From Pseudochrobactrum saccharolyticum (GTDB lineage: Bacteria; Pseudomonadota; Alphaproteobacteria; Rhizobiales; Rhizobiaceae), in NCBI RefSeq assembly GCF_008801715.1, contig NZ_VZPG01000004.1:124001-188000 (forward strand): a stretch of 64,000 nucleotides of DNA, read 5' to 3'. Below are positions 26,233 through 35,464 of this stretch, piece after piece. The notes beneath the pieces were generated by a model. It made no database searches, was not told the DNA's origin, and saw only the letters and a list, made by a program, of their open reading frames with translations. The position numbers and the translations under genes were made by a program. Position 1 is the first letter of the stretch; every line of letters starts with the position of its first letter.

Positions 26233-26858
26233 GGGATACGTTCCTTTTCCTTGGCGCCGTCTTGGCCTTTCAGCCGCAACGGAATTTTTCGAACCGCTAT
26301 GCGCACCACACGCCCAGCGGTAGGGGTATGCAGGCAGTTATCGAAATCAGGAAAGGAGCCGATCATTGTCAGTTGCCTGACCCGGAGCTTATAGCGGTTC
26401 CGGCGCGCCGTTCTTCCAGTCTTCCATTGTTCGCCAAATGCCCGAACATTTGAAGACTGATCTATAGAGAGGTATTTGGCAAGCAAATTTTTGTTATGAC
26501 GCTGTTTTTTCTTTGCCAAGATGGGCTATAATAAAAAATAAATAGTCATAAATACAAAGATACTTCACTAAAAAGAAATTCAAGATGACTTAAGTTTTAT
26601 TTAGTTTTGAAAATTGTTGTATAATAACTGAATTATGTAGTTCTTTATGGTTGGAAGAAGTCGGATCACTTAAAAAATCGCATATTTTGAGAAAAAAATA
26701 CACGAAAAGGCTGCTTTCGATTTTAAAGAGCGTTGTTTTCACTGCTGAAATTGAACAATTGCTGGCATTCCGGTTGTGTATTCGGGTTGTCGCTTATTCC
26801 GGAAAGTGATGCAGCCCCGTGTATTTCACTTTCATTGTCGCCAAAGGCTCTGAAAGTT
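26233..26858. other. Gap with long AT-rich tract between cspA and the transglycosylase gene
   Basis: About 625 bases. 26510-26720 is much richer in A/T than the surroundings. It should contain the cspA promoter and leader (minus strand) and the 3' flank of the transglycosylase gene. I see no convincing ORF. Confidence 0.5.
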
Positions 26859-27782
26859 TCAGCGGTTTCTGCGAATGATGCACGAGCCACCACTGATTCT
26901 GATGGTCTGGCAGAGATTATCCGCTGTCTGACGGCTGTTCGCACCGAGGCGGGCGACATAGATTCCTCTTCTGCCGATCGGGCTGCGCACACGCGATATA
27001 TAGATTTCCCGACCGGCGAACAGTTTCGGATTCTGTTTGCGCAAACGGTTCCATTGCGCGCTGACAACACTTTGACGGAAATTCCCTGCCACCTGAACCG
27101 CCCATGGAAACGGATTAAGCTGTGCCATAGAGATTGAGCGGGATTTGATGACGGGCAGGAGCTGGCAGGCTTGCTGAAAGGGCAGTTTATCATCCAGCGG
27201 CGTGTCAGTCAGCTCTTGTCCGGTACTGAAATGATCCACGCTTTTGCCGGTAATGGAGAGAACATAATTTTCTGTCTCCAGCGGCAGAAAACCGCCATTC
27301 TTCATCCAGTTGGACAGGCGTGTCGGCCCTGCATTATAGGCGGCTGCTGCCAGCCCCCAATTGCCGAAACTGCCATGCAGATCTTTCAAAAACGATGCCG
27401 AGGCGGGCAGAGCCAGTTCAATATTAAAAGCATCGGTCAGGCCGCGTTCTTTGGCTGTGTAAGGCATGAATTGCGCAATACCCTGCGCACCGACAGGGCT
27501 GACAGCCAGATGGTCAAAGCGGCTTTCTTTCCAGATCAAGCGGGCAAAGAAATTCGGTGGGATGCCATGTTTTTCAGCCGATCCAGCGATCAGGCGGCAG
27601 ATTTGCGCAACATCCGGCGCAGGTTTCGCAGCGGCGTCAGACTTCTCGCTCTGTTTTTTCTTCGTTACGGGAGGAGCGGATTCGGTTGGTTTTTCCTGCT
27701 GCTCCTGTGCAAAGGCAACAGGCAGACCAGAGACCGGAACAGACAGCATGAGTGCAGTAAATAATCCGGCCGGAAGGCGCAT
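26859..27782 (-). CDS. Lytic transglycosylase with C-terminal SPOR-like domain
   Basis: 307 residues. A signal peptide ends near A-F-A-Q. A charged linker follows, then an SLT domain: catalytic Glu E86 in W-K-E-S-R-F-D, the S-P-V-G-A-Q-G-I-A-Q-F-M-P motif, and A-A-A-Y-N-A-G-P. The last 75 residues (W-A-V-Q-V-A-G-N-F...Y-V-A-R-L-G) have the look of a SPOR peptidoglycan-binding domain. It cleaves glycan strands in the periplasm, and SPOR would target it to denuded septal glycan. ATG at 27782. Confidence 0.92.
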   Translation of the reverse strand: MRLPAGLFTALMLSVPVSGLPVAFAQEQQEKPTESAPPVTKKKQSEKSDAAAKPAPDVAQICRLIAGSAEKHGIPPNFFARLIWKESRFDHLAVSPVGAQGIAQFMPYTAKERGLTDAFNIELALPASASFLKDLHGSFGNWGLAAAAYNAGPTRLSNWMKNGGFLPLETENYVLSITGKSVDHFSTGQELTDTPLDDKLPFQQACQLLPVIKSRSISMAQLNPFPWAVQVAGNFRQSVVSAQWNRLRKQNPKLFAGREIYISRVRSPIGRRGIYVARLGANSRQTADNLCQTIRISGGSCIIRRNR

Positions 27783-27845
27783 AGGCTGATCCTGTCAGAA
27801 TATGTCGCAAAAGTCCTGCGCGGGTTTTGAGACATATGTTAATGC

Positions 27846-27951
27846 CAGAGCATAATTTCTTAAACTTGAATGAGTTTAAAGTGAAATTATACTGCAAATA
27901 TAAAGTGTTAGAGCGATTTTTGTGCGCCAGAATGGGTGCGCGACGCTCTAA
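27846..27951 (+). repeat. Mosaic palindromic repeat, copy 4 (M2 + M1)
   Basis: M2 at about 27847-27894 (AGAGCATAATTT...AAATTATACT, with inner TTAAACTT / AGTTTAAA). M1 at 27908-27951 (TTAGAGCG / CGCTCTAA with inner GTGCGCC...GGTGCGC). Same order and orientation as copies 1, 5 and 6. Confidence 0.82.
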
Positions 27952-27987
27952 AAAATGGAAAACGCACATCGCTTTCATGCGTTTTCC
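27951..27987 (-). terminator. Terminator of uvrB
   Basis: GGAAAACGCA / TGCGTTTTCC, 10-base stem. On the minus strand the T-run ATTTTTT follows and overlaps the edge of repeat copy 4. Confidence 0.85.
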
Positions 27988-28021
27988 GTCTTGTGCTGTC
28001 AATACAGGCAAGAAGCAGACG

Positions 28022-30763
28022 CTATTTGCCGGGACGTCCGGTCTTGCCGGAGCGGCGGGTTTTACGCTTTACATCCACCGGATCTTCATAGGAGCCTGCA
28101 CCGGCACGATGCCGTCTGACCGGAGCCGGATCGTCGTCGCTCTGCGGGCCGAGCGGTTTCGCCATATCTGTTCCGGGTCCCATATTGTCGAGCGACGGTT
28201 TTTTAAACAGTGATGGCGACGGTGATGTTCTGCCACCTCTGGACGGTCGTTCAAGGGACAGCTCCGCTTCACGCGCCAGCGGATCATCGGCAATAGCCAG
28301 CTCTTTTTCTCGCAGACGTTTGATTTCGTCACGCAGTCTTGCAGCCGTTTCAAAGTCGAGATCGGCCGCGGCGTCACGCATCTTCTTCTCAAGATGTTCA
28401 AGATGCGCGCCGAGATTATTGCCGACCATGCCGCCTTGTTCGGCAAAGCCGCTGATATCCGCGCGCACATGATCCCGCTCATAAACGGAATTGAGAATAT
28501 CCGAGATATTCTTGCGCACCGATGCCGGTGTAATGCCGTGTTCGGTATTATAGGCGACCTGCTTCTCACGGCGGCGGCTGGTTTCCTCCATCGCGCGTTG
28601 CATAGAGCCGGTGATCGTATCCGCATAAAGAATAACGCGGCCATCGACATTTCGCGCTGCACGGCCGATTGTCTGCACCAGTGAGGTTTCCGAACGCAGG
28701 AAACCTTCTTTATCCGCATCGAGAATAGCGACAAAGCCGCATTCAGGAATGTCCAGACCTTCGCGCAGCAAGTTGATCCCGATCAGCACATCAAATGCAC
28801 CAAGGCGCAGGTCGCGGATAATCTCGATACGCTCCAGCGTATCAATATCCGAGTGCATATAGCGGACGCGTACGCCCTGTTCATGCAGATATTCTGTCAG
28901 GTCCTCGGCCATACGCTTGGTCAGCACTGTGACCAGAGAGCGGTAGCCGTTCTTTGCTGTTTCACGAATTTCTCCCAGCACATCATCGACCTGCGAGCGG
29001 GCTGGGCGCACTTCAACCGGTGGATCAATCAGGCCGGTCGGGCGGATCAGCTGTTCAGCAAATACACCGCCGGATTGCTCCATTTCCCACTTGCCCGGCG
29101 TTGCCGATACCGCAATGGTTTGCGGGCGCATGGCATCCCATTCTTCAAAGCGCAGCGGGCGGTTGTCCATGCAGGATGGCAGGCGGAATCCGTATTCCGC
29201 GAGCGTTGCTTTACGACGGAAGTCGCCGCGATACATGCCGCCGATCTGCGGAACGGTAACGTGGCTTTCATCAATGAAAACCAGAGCATTATCAGGAATA
29301 TATTCAAACAAAGTCGGCGGCGGCTCACCCGGTTGGCGGCCGGTGAGATAACGCGAATAGTTTTCAATACCGGCGCAGGAGCCGGTTGCCTCAAGCATTT
29401 CCAGATCAAAGGTTGTGCGCTGTTCAAGGCGCTGGGCTTCGAGCAGGCGTCCGGCATTGTTCAGCTCTACAAGGCGGTGCTTCAGCTCTTCCTTGATGGA
29501 TTTGATCGCCTGATTAAGGGTCGGACGCGGCGTTACATAGTGCGAATTCGCATAGATTTTTACGGATTTGAGATCGCCGGTTTTCTGACCGGTCAGCGGG
29601 TCGAATTCGGTGATGGTTTCAATCTCGTCACCAAAGAGCGAGATACGCCATGCACGGTCTTCCAAGTGAGCAGGGAAGAGTTCAATCGTATCGCCGCGCA
29701 CACGGAAGGAACCGCGCACGAAATTGATATCCTGCCGCTTATATTGTTGTGCAACGAGATCGGCGAGCAACTGGCGCTGATCGAGACGGTCGCCGATGGT
29801 CATTTTAAAGGTCATCGCCGTATAGGTTTCGACGGAACCGATACCGTAAATACAGGAGACCGAGGCGACGATAATCACATCATCGCGTTCCAGCAGTGAG
29901 CGGGTTGCGGAGTGGCGCATCCGGTCGATTTCTTCATTGATCGAGGATTCTTTCTCAATGAAGGTATCGGAGCGCGGCACATAGGCTTCCGGCTGATAAT
30001 AGTCATAATAGGAAACGAAATATTCGACCGCATTATTCGGGAAAAAGCTTTTGAACTCGCCGTATAGCTGAGCGGCCAGTGTTTTATTCGGTGCGAGGAT
30101 CAGAGCAGGGCGCTGTGTGCGCTCAATAATATTGGCAACGGTAAAGGTTTTACCCGAACCGGTCACACCGAGCAGTACCTGTGTCTGATCGCTGTTTTCA
30201 ATACCTTCTACCAGATCGGCAATGGCTGTCGGCTGGTCACCTGAAGGAGTATATTCGGTTTCCATTTTAATCTGGATGCCGCCCTCGGATTTGGCAGGGC
30301 GCTCCGGCCGGTGCGGTGTCCAGAGTTTACCGTTTTTGAACAGCGGATTGCCGGATTCAATCAAAGCAGACAGAGCTTCCACGGTTGCGGTGGCACCGCT
30401 GGAAGGCATATTGGCTGCATCTTCCATGGTGATATCCATGCCGGAGACAGGATTAAGACCTGCCGCGACGCGTTCTTTCAGCGTGGCTGCCTTGGCGCGA
30501 GATGAAGGTGCTTTTTTCGCTTCTGTCTTTTTTGCTGCCGTTTTTTTAGCGACTGGTGCGGAAGGCATGGCTTCCGGCTGTTCAGCCATTTCACTGATCA
30601 TCCGCGACCAGTCTCCGACCGAAGAGGAGAGCGGAATGCCTGAAAATTCTGCCTGAGGCGCTTCGCCGAAACCTGAGCTATGAGGTGTTTCACCGAAACC
30701 AGCGTCCTGTTGCTGCTTGTTCAAATCAGCAGGGGGCTGTGATGACTTATCTTTTTTGGACAT
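28022..30763 (-). CDS. uvrB: Excinuclease ABC subunit B
   Basis: Damage-recognition helicase-like subunit of nucleotide excision repair; works with UvrA and UvrC. 913 residues, against about 670 in E. coli: an N-terminal low-complexity extension of about 165 residues and a basic C-terminal tail of about 70 account for the excess, as in other Rhizobiales. Walker A G-V-T-G-S-G-K-T is at 199-206, and the [10 protein letters not shown] beta-hairpin and D-E-S-H are present. The C-terminal UVR motif ([12 protein letters not shown]) contacts UvrC. A LexA-like repeat overlaps its likely promoter. Confidence 0.96.
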   Translation of the reverse strand: MSKKDKSSQPPADLNKQQQDAGFGETPHSSGFGEAPQAEFSGIPLSSSVGDWSRMISEMAEQPEAMPSAPVAKKTAAKKTEAKKAPSSRAKAATLKERVAAGLNPVSGMDITMEDAANMPSSGATATVEALSALIESGNPLFKNGKLWTPHRPERPAKSEGGIQIKMETEYTPSGDQPTAIADLVEGIENSDQTQVLLGVTGSGKTFTVANIIERTQRPALILAPNKTLAAQLYGEFKSFFPNNAVEYFVSYYDYYQPEAYVPRSDTFIEKESSINEEIDRMRHSATRSLLERDDVIIVASVSCIYGIGSVETYTAMTFKMTIGDRLDQRQLLADLVAQQYKRQDINFVRGSFRVRGDTIELFPAHLEDRAWRISLFGDEIETITEFDPLTGQKTGDLKSVKIYANSHYVTPRPTLNQAIKSIKEELKHRLVELNNAGRLLEAQRLEQRTTFDLEMLEATGSCAGIENYSRYLTGRQPGEPPPTLFEYIPDNALVFIDESHVTVPQIGGMYRGDFRRKATLAEYGFRLPSCMDNRPLRFEEWDAMRPQTIAVSATPGKWEMEQSGGVFAEQLIRPTGLIDPPVEVRPARSQVDDVLGEIRETAKNGYRSLVTVLTKRMAEDLTEYLHEQGVRVRYMHSDIDTLERIEIIRDLRLGAFDVLIGINLLREGLDIPECGFVAILDADKEGFLRSETSLVQTIGRAARNVDGRVILYADTITGSMQRAMEETSRRREKQVAYNTEHGITPASVRKNISDILNSVYERDHVRADISGFAEQGGMVGNNLGAHLEHLEKKMRDAAADLDFETAARLRDEIKRLREKELAIADDPLAREAELSLERPSRGGRTSPSPSLFKKPSLDNMGPGTDMAKPLGPQSDDDPAPVRRHRAGAGSYEDPVDVKRKTRRSGKTGRPGK

Positions 30764-30873
30764 GTCAGAACTCTCTCGGCAAGCAGAAGCGAAGGGCAGA
30801 TGATGGATACAGCCAGTCTGTAGCCCGATCAGAATAAAGCGGGTCGTCAGACATTAGCGAATATAGGCATATA

Positions 30874-30902
30874 AGTATAGAACGAAAAGGGTACGTTTTC
30901 AT
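30874..30902 (-). promoter_or_regulatory. Candidate uvrB promoter with LexA-like box
   Basis: On the minus strand ATGAAA (30902-30897), a 17-base spacer, then TATACT (30879-30874). The spacer contains GTAC-N7-GTTC (30894-30880), one base off the alphaproteobacterial SOS direct repeat GTTC-N7-GTTC. A start near 30867 leaves a leader of about 100 bases. Confidence 0.5.
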
Positions 30903-30926
30903 TCTGGCTGATAATTATCAGAAATA

Positions 30927-30960
30927 AAAAAACGCCGCAGAAAATCTCTGCGGCGTTTTT
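30927..30960 (-). terminator. Terminator of the SH3-domain gene
   Basis: AACGCCGCAGA / TCTGCGGCGTT stem with T7 behind it on the minus strand. Confidence 0.9.
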
Positions 30961-30973
30961 AGAGGCTCAGTGA

Positions 30974-31525
30974 TTACTGGCCGTGCGGACCGTCACCGCC
31001 GCGACGCGGACGGTTCCAGTGCGGGCGTCCAGGACGGTTGCCGTTTTCCCAGCCCGGGCGACCGGGACGGTATCCATCCCAGCCCGGACGATAATTCGGC
31101 CGGTAATGCGGTCTGTAATATGGGCGGTGCGGGCGATAATATGGACGATCCCAGCGGTCATACCTGTCATTGTTGATGGCCGAGCCGATAACCACACCGG
31201 CAATCAGCGGAATGCCGATGGCGGCAGCTGTGTTGCCGAAATTATTATTACTGTAGTTACCGGATGATCCTTCGCGCACTGCGAGATAACGTGAAGATGC
31301 CCAGCCCGAGCGCCCTGCGTAATTGACCCGACACCAGCCATAGCCGCTGGTGCAGCCGTTCACATCAACGCGTGCACCGTTCGGAATAGAGCCGAGCGTA
31401 CGATAATTCGTGCCGGGGCCGGTACGCAGATTAAGATTGGTTGTTACAATCGCATTCGCAGCCTGTGCGGCTGTGGCGGAGAATAAAGCAAGGGCAATAA
31501 TTGCCGATTTGATACCAAGTTTCAT
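30974..31525 (-). CDS. Secreted SH3b-domain protein with Tyr/Arg/Pro/His-rich tail
   Basis: 183 residues. A signal peptide ends near A-A-Q-A-A-N. A bacterial SH3 domain follows (L-N-L-R-T-G-P-G-T-N-Y, G-S-I-P-N-G-A-R-V, G-W-C-R-V-N-Y-A-G-R-S-G-W-A-S-S-R-Y-L). Then come a short hydrophobic helix (A-A-I-G-I-P-L-I-A-G-V-V-I-G-S) and a C-terminal tail built from Y-R-P-H/N, G-R-P-G and N-R-P repeats. Probably associated with the cell wall. No enzyme domain seen. Similar small proteins are common in Brucellaceae. Confidence 0.88.
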   Translation of the reverse strand: MKLGIKSAIIALALFSATAAQAANAIVTTNLNLRTGPGTNYRTLGSIPNGARVDVNGCTSGYGWCRVNYAGRSGWASSRYLAVREGSSGNYSNNNFGNTAAAIGIPLIAGVVIGSAINNDRYDRWDRPYYRPHRPYYRPHYRPNYRPGWDGYRPGRPGWENGNRPGRPHWNRPRRGGDGPHGQ

Positions 31526-31883
31526 TTTTCGGTCTCCCCGTGATGAATTGTCTGTTTTTGCAGCAGAACAATCTGCGCGCTTTTCATGTCAGAGGCTTTC
31601 TGAGCACAGAGCATCAAAGGGCGCCATGAATTATAAACGAATAAGCACCTGTTCCGGTTCCGTCATACATCCATTCGGAATATGGACGGACGGATAGCGG
31701 AGCTTTTTCGTTTGTCAGAATCTATACGGAATTATGTGAATGCAGCCTGAATGCTTACCGGCTCAATATAGGCTTTTATTGATAGGGATAAAATCAATAT
31801 TGCAAAATGTGGTTACTGCAGAAAACAGATTTTACACCACCCCCGAAGTCAAAACAGGTCGGGGATGGTGTGAGAGCTTGACA
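31526..31883. other. Gap upstream of the SH3-domain gene
   Basis: About 360 bases with the terminator of the downstream lipoprotein gene at 31831-31872. Otherwise no feature I can support. Confidence 0.5.
31831..31872 (-). terminator. Terminator of the lipoprotein hydrolase gene
   Basis: ACACCACCCCCGA / TCGGGGATGGTGT, 13-base stem with one mismatch. AAAAT follows on the minus strand. Lacks a long T-run. Confidence 0.55.
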
Positions 31884-33059
31884 CTATTGCTGAAAACCTG
31901 TGGCAGCCGCAGTTAAAATACGTCCCGGCAGATAGATAACCATAGAAGCGGCACCGGTAATCACATTTGTACCATCGGCCAATATGGCCTGACCGGATGT
32001 CTGACCTTCGCCTTTCAAAGTATTGAAGGAAAGGCTGCCGTCACTAACCAGTGCCATCAGCGTTGGCGAAGAGGCAAAGACACTGTGATCTCCGCCGTCA
32101 ACCGTGCTGGCATCCAGCACGGCAATGCCATATTTCTGCAGTGTTTCAATGCTGGAGCCGTCGCCGACGCGGGAGTGTCCGCCGGTAATGCGGCCTGAAA
32201 TATTCAGCGCGCTGTCATTGCGCGAAACCAGAACGGCCATAGGAGGCAGAGGCTTCACATCTTTGACCTGCTTTTCAAACACATCCAGATCAATATCAGG
32301 GGCGGCCAGCAGAACATTGGTCAGACGGTTCAGTGCAGTCCGTTCTTCATTGAGTGCCAATGTGCGCAGGGCTTCCATGGTGACGAAACTGCCCATGGAG
32401 TGCCCAACCAGCAAAATCCGTTTGGCTTTGGTCTTTGATGCCAGTTTCAGCAATTCTGCCAGACCGTCGCGCGCAAAATTGGCGCTGTCGCGGTCATAAA
32501 CATAAAGGCCGAGCGAGGCCGCAGACGGCCATGCATAATGCACGGTCACGGATTTTAACCCGTAATCATGGGTAAACTGGGCAGCGCGGAACGTGCTGTC
32601 CGCAAAATTATTGTTATAGCCATGCACAAAGATCAGCAGTTCCTGATCTTTTGCCGAGTGCTGATCCAGAGCCTGATTCAGCTGATTGACGAAAATCTGG
32701 CTGTTATCAAAAGGCTGGAAGCTGACTGCTGCGAAATGCTTGGCCGGATCCGGCTTATAGCCGGTCTTTTCCACAACGCCTTTCACATGGGATTTCGGGA
32801 TGCCGATATCAACGCGTGAAAAATTCAGCTTGTCTGAACGTTTCGCATTGTAAGGCATTGAAAAATCATCGCTGCGCTGACGGCTTGTGGCTACATAAAC
32901 AGGGACGACGGAAGCTGGCTGAGCCGGTTTGATGATGGCAGCATTGGCCGCAGCTACAGAAGCCGGATTGGAATTGGGGCCGTGCCAGAGTACCGCGCGG
33001 GAGCCGGTGCAGCCGCTGATAATGATGGAAACGAATGCCAGAAACAAAATACGAGTCAT
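31884..33059 (-). CDS. Lipoprotein alpha/beta-hydrolase (DUF900 family)
   Basis: 391 residues from ATG 33059, which follows AAGGATAGAGCAGCGA; a TTG at 33080 is less likely. The lipobox I-I-S-G-C is near residue 16, so the protein is membrane-anchored in the periplasm. The DUF900 alpha/beta-hydrolase domain has the F-V-H-G-Y-N-N-N oxyanion region, nucleophile elbow G-H-S-M-G-S, an acidic residue in the A-P-D-I-D region, and a late G-G-D-H-S-V segment with the probable catalytic His. Substrate unknown; esterase or lipase activity is likely. Confidence 0.88.
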   Translation of the reverse strand: MTRILFLAFVSIIISGCTGSRAVLWHGPNSNPASVAAANAAIIKPAQPASVVPVYVATSRQRSDDFSMPYNAKRSDKLNFSRVDIGIPKSHVKGVVEKTGYKPDPAKHFAAVSFQPFDNSQIFVNQLNQALDQHSAKDQELLIFVHGYNNNFADSTFRAAQFTHDYGLKSVTVHYAWPSAASLGLYVYDRDSANFARDGLAELLKLASKTKAKRILLVGHSMGSFVTMEALRTLALNEERTALNRLTNVLLAAPDIDLDVFEKQVKDVKPLPPMAVLVSRNDSALNISGRITGGHSRVGDGSSIETLQKYGIAVLDASTVDGGDHSVFASSPTLMALVSDGSLSFNTLKGEGQTSGQAILADGTNVITGAASMVIYLPGRILTAAATGFQQ

Positions 33060-33180
33060 TCGCTGCTCTATCCTTGCCAAGCCTGTTACTGTTCAACCAA
33101 GCGGAACATCTTCCGTGTACGTAACCGGATGTTCAGTGTTTTTAAAAGCAGTAATTAGCAAGTCTGGCAATCTGTAAAAC

Positions 33181-33209
33181 TAAACCGCACAGATAAATCC
33201 GGCGGTTTA
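33181..33209 (-). terminator. Weak hairpin after the DMT gene
   Basis: TAAACCGC / GCGGTTTA with a 13-base loop, then GTTTTA on the minus strand. Confidence 0.45.
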
Positions 33210-33252
33210 ACGCGCTGTCGTGTCTTTTAAACCATAGCTGTAACGGCTTGCC

Positions 33253-34179
33253 TTACAGGTTTTCTGCCGGAATCTCTGAAAGACTTGTCTTGCCGGTTGC
33301 CGGTTTTTTGAAGCGCAGACGGGGTACAATTTCGACCATCAGCATGGACAGGAAAATCAGCGCACAACCGGCAAGGCCGATGAATGGCAGACGTTCGCCA
33401 AGCAGAATTGCGCCGAACAGGGCTGCGAATAAAGCTTCGGAAGACAGGAAAATAGCTGCCTGCGGTGCGCTGGTGTAACGGGTGCCGATGGCTTGCAATG
33501 TAAACGCCACGCCGGATGAGAACATGCCGGTGAACAGAATTTCCGGCGCTGCGGCCTGAATGGTCTGCCATTCGATCTGTTCAAAAATCGCAGCGCAAAC
33601 AATGCCGGCAAATGCAACGACCGCGAACTGAACGCAGGCCATGGTGACCGGTCTGCCGATGCGCAATGCATAGCGGGCAATGAACAGTCCCTGCAAAGCC
33701 CAGAAAAATGCACCGGCAATCATCAGCCAGTCGCCCTGACTGAAACCGTCAAGCGAACCGCCGGACAGCATGAATATGCCTGTAAGGCTGAGCACGGCGC
33801 AGATCCAGACGACCGGATGCGGCCATTGGGAAAATAAAATCACGCCTAAAATCGGCACCAGCACAACATAAAGACCAGTGAGAAAACCTGCATTGGTGAC
33901 GGAAGTGGTGAGCAGGCCGGTTTGCTGCAGAACCATACCGGAAAACAACATGCTGCCGAGAATCATGAAGGCTTTATGATCGGAAAAGGAAAGCGGTTTG
34001 GATGCGCGTCCGGCTTCCATAAAGGCAAAAGGCGCAACTGTTGCAGTGGCCACGATAAAGCGCAGGCCGATAAAGGTCAGCGGGCCGATATTTTCCATGG
34101 CGGTTGACTGGGCAACAAAGCCAAGACCCCAGATCAGGCCGGCAAAAAGAAGCAATAAATTAGCGCGTGACTGGGTCAT
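33253..34179 (-). CDS. DMT-superfamily (EamA) transporter
   Basis: 308 residues with ten predicted membrane helices and two EamA repeats, the first beginning L-L-L-F-A-G-L-I-W-G-L-G-F and the second G-A-F-F-W-A-L-Q-G-L-F. Members export amino acids, nucleobases or other small metabolites, or import nucleotide sugars; the substrate cannot be inferred. ATG at 34179. It stands alone and is divergent from the region upstream of greA. Confidence 0.9.
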   Translation of the reverse strand: MTQSRANLLLLFAGLIWGLGFVAQSTAMENIGPLTFIGLRFIVATATVAPFAFMEAGRASKPLSFSDHKAFMILGSMLFSGMVLQQTGLLTTSVTNAGFLTGLYVVLVPILGVILFSQWPHPVVWICAVLSLTGIFMLSGGSLDGFSQGDWLMIAGAFFWALQGLFIARYALRIGRPVTMACVQFAVVAFAGIVCAAIFEQIEWQTIQAAAPEILFTGMFSSGVAFTLQAIGTRYTSAPQAAIFLSSEALFAALFGAILLGERLPFIGLAGCALIFLSMLMVEIVPRLRFKKPATGKTSLSEIPAENL

Positions 34180-34600
34180 GATATGCCTGCGGAATGCAAT
34201 AAACGTGGATCGTTACAGTTCAGATCATGTTTGTCTTGCGGAAGACGGAACTGTCCGGCAGGCCGGAACTGCTTTTCTCTGTATGATACGCGACAGAGCT
34301 GAGGGCAAACCGGATCTGAGCAGGCTGAGACTATGTGCTGAACCGCGGTCACTATGCTGTATTATTGCAGGAAAGCAAGCCGGATTTCAGCATAATATAT
34401 GATGTTACAACGTATATCCGAAATGATTCTCACGCTGTCAGCTGTAGTTTTTTTGAAATTTTCGGACTTATAATACTTTATACTGAAGTCTTATATATTG
34501 TTTCAGCGTTTTCATGCTGTTGTGTTCATGTAAAAGCTGTCACAGGTTTTCAGTAAAAAAGATCTGTTTTTTTAAAAAAATGTTTCAGAAAAGCTTGGCG

Positions 34601-34625
34601 CGGGGCGGGCAGGCCCCGAGTTTTT
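34601..34625 (+). terminator. Orphan intrinsic terminator 1
   Basis: CGGGGC-GGGCAG-GCCCCG followed by AGTTTTT. Confidence 0.75.
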
Positions 34626-34707
34626 CACAAGTTTTTTGGCGATGCTTTTTGCTCTTTCTTTTTGTTTGCAAAGCTGGCACGATAACTGAAACAGATGATG
34701 AATGATG

Positions 34708-34747
34708 AACGGTTCCGAAGCACCGCTTCGGTGACCGTTTTATTTTT
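34708..34747 (+). terminator. Orphan intrinsic terminator 2
   Basis: Two-part stem: outer AACGGT / ACCGTT and inner CCGAAGC-ACC-GCTTCGG, followed by TTATTTTT. Confidence 0.85.
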
Positions 34748-34775
34748 GAGTCTCGGGGGTGTTCTCCGGCTGCTG

Positions 34776-34878
34776 CAGAATAATTCCTTAAGCCTGAAAC
34801 AGCTTAAGGTAAAATTACGCTGTAAATATAAATGTTAGAGCAACCTTTGTGCGGCCAGCAGGGCGCATGGTGCTCTGC
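34776..34878 (+). repeat. Mosaic palindromic repeat, copy 5 (M2 + M1, degenerate)
   Basis: M2 at about 34776-34821 keeps CTTAAGC...GCTTAAG inner pairing but its outer arms are eroded. M1 at 34835-34877 reads TTAGAGCA...TGCTCTG with inner GTGCGG...GGGCGC. The most decayed of the M2+M1 copies. It lies 110 bases upstream of greA. Confidence 0.72.
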
Positions 34879-34987
34879 TAGCCGGAAGATAGTCTCATTT
34901 TTTGTTTCTGCATTTTCGTGGTTTTATGACTGCGGAGTGCTTTAGCGCGATTGAAGACCGCGCATCAGGCATGAGAAAGGACAGGGC

Positions 34988-35461
34988 ATGGAAAAGTTCC
35001 CTATGACACAGGCTGGCTTCGATCAGCTGAAAGAGGAACTGCGCTGGCGTCAGCAGGAAGAGCGTCCGCGCATTATCGAGGCGATTTCGGAAGCGCGCGC
35101 GCACGGCGATCTTTCTGAAAATGCCGAATATCATGCAGCCAAAGAAGCACAGAGCCTCAATGAAGGCCGTATCGGTGAAGTTGAAGACTTTATCGCCCGT
35201 GCTGAAGTGATCGATATTTCAAAGCTGACAGGCACGACCATCAAATTCGGCGCGACTGTTACGCTCATTGATGAAGACACCGAAGAAGAGCGCATTTATC
35301 AGATTGTCGGTGATCAGGAAGCGGATGTTAAAAAAGGCCGCATTTCTATCTCGTCACCGATTGCGCGTGCCTTGATCGGTAAAAGCGCAGGCGATACTGT
35401 GGAATTCAATGCACCGGGCGGCGCCCGTTCCTATGAAATCCTTGGTATGAGATTTATTTAA
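34988..35461 (+). CDS. greA: Transcription elongation factor GreA
   Basis: Binds the secondary channel of RNA polymerase and stimulates cleavage of backtracked transcripts. 157 residues. The N-terminal coiled coil carries the tip motif [13 protein letters not shown] with the acidic residues needed for cleavage. The C-terminal domain includes G-A-T-V-T-L-I and ends [21 protein letters not shown] precedes the ATG. Its stop is three bases before the glycosyltransferase start. Confidence 0.97.
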   Translation: MEKFPMTQAGFDQLKEELRWRQQEERPRIIEAISEARAHGDLSENAEYHAAKEAQSLNEGRIGEVEDFIARAEVIDISKLTGTTIKFGATVTLIDEDTEEERIYQIVGDQEADVKKGRISISSPIARALIGKSAGDTVEFNAPGGARSYEILGMRFI

Positions 35462-35464
35462 CCA

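Larger units (their letters stand above)
34180..34987. other. Long intergenic region with two orphan terminators and repeat copy 5
   Basis: About 800 bases between the DMT gene (-) and greA (+). 34390-34580 is AT-rich and holds -10-like TATAAT (34469-34474) and TATACT (34479-34484). Two plus-strand terminators (34601-34625 and 34708-34747) have no recognised gene before them, so one or two small RNAs may be encoded. A 63-codon ORF at 34514-34705 has poor coding character. Confidence 0.55.

Noticed and set aside
28853-29899. 348-codon open frame antisense to uvrB
   Set aside because: Lies wholly inside uvrB with no ribosome site or recognisable domain. Shadow frame.
34514-34705. 63-codon ORF just before orphan terminator 2
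   Set aside because: It runs through terminator 1, has an unusual composition and no ribosome site. A non-coding transcript is more likely.
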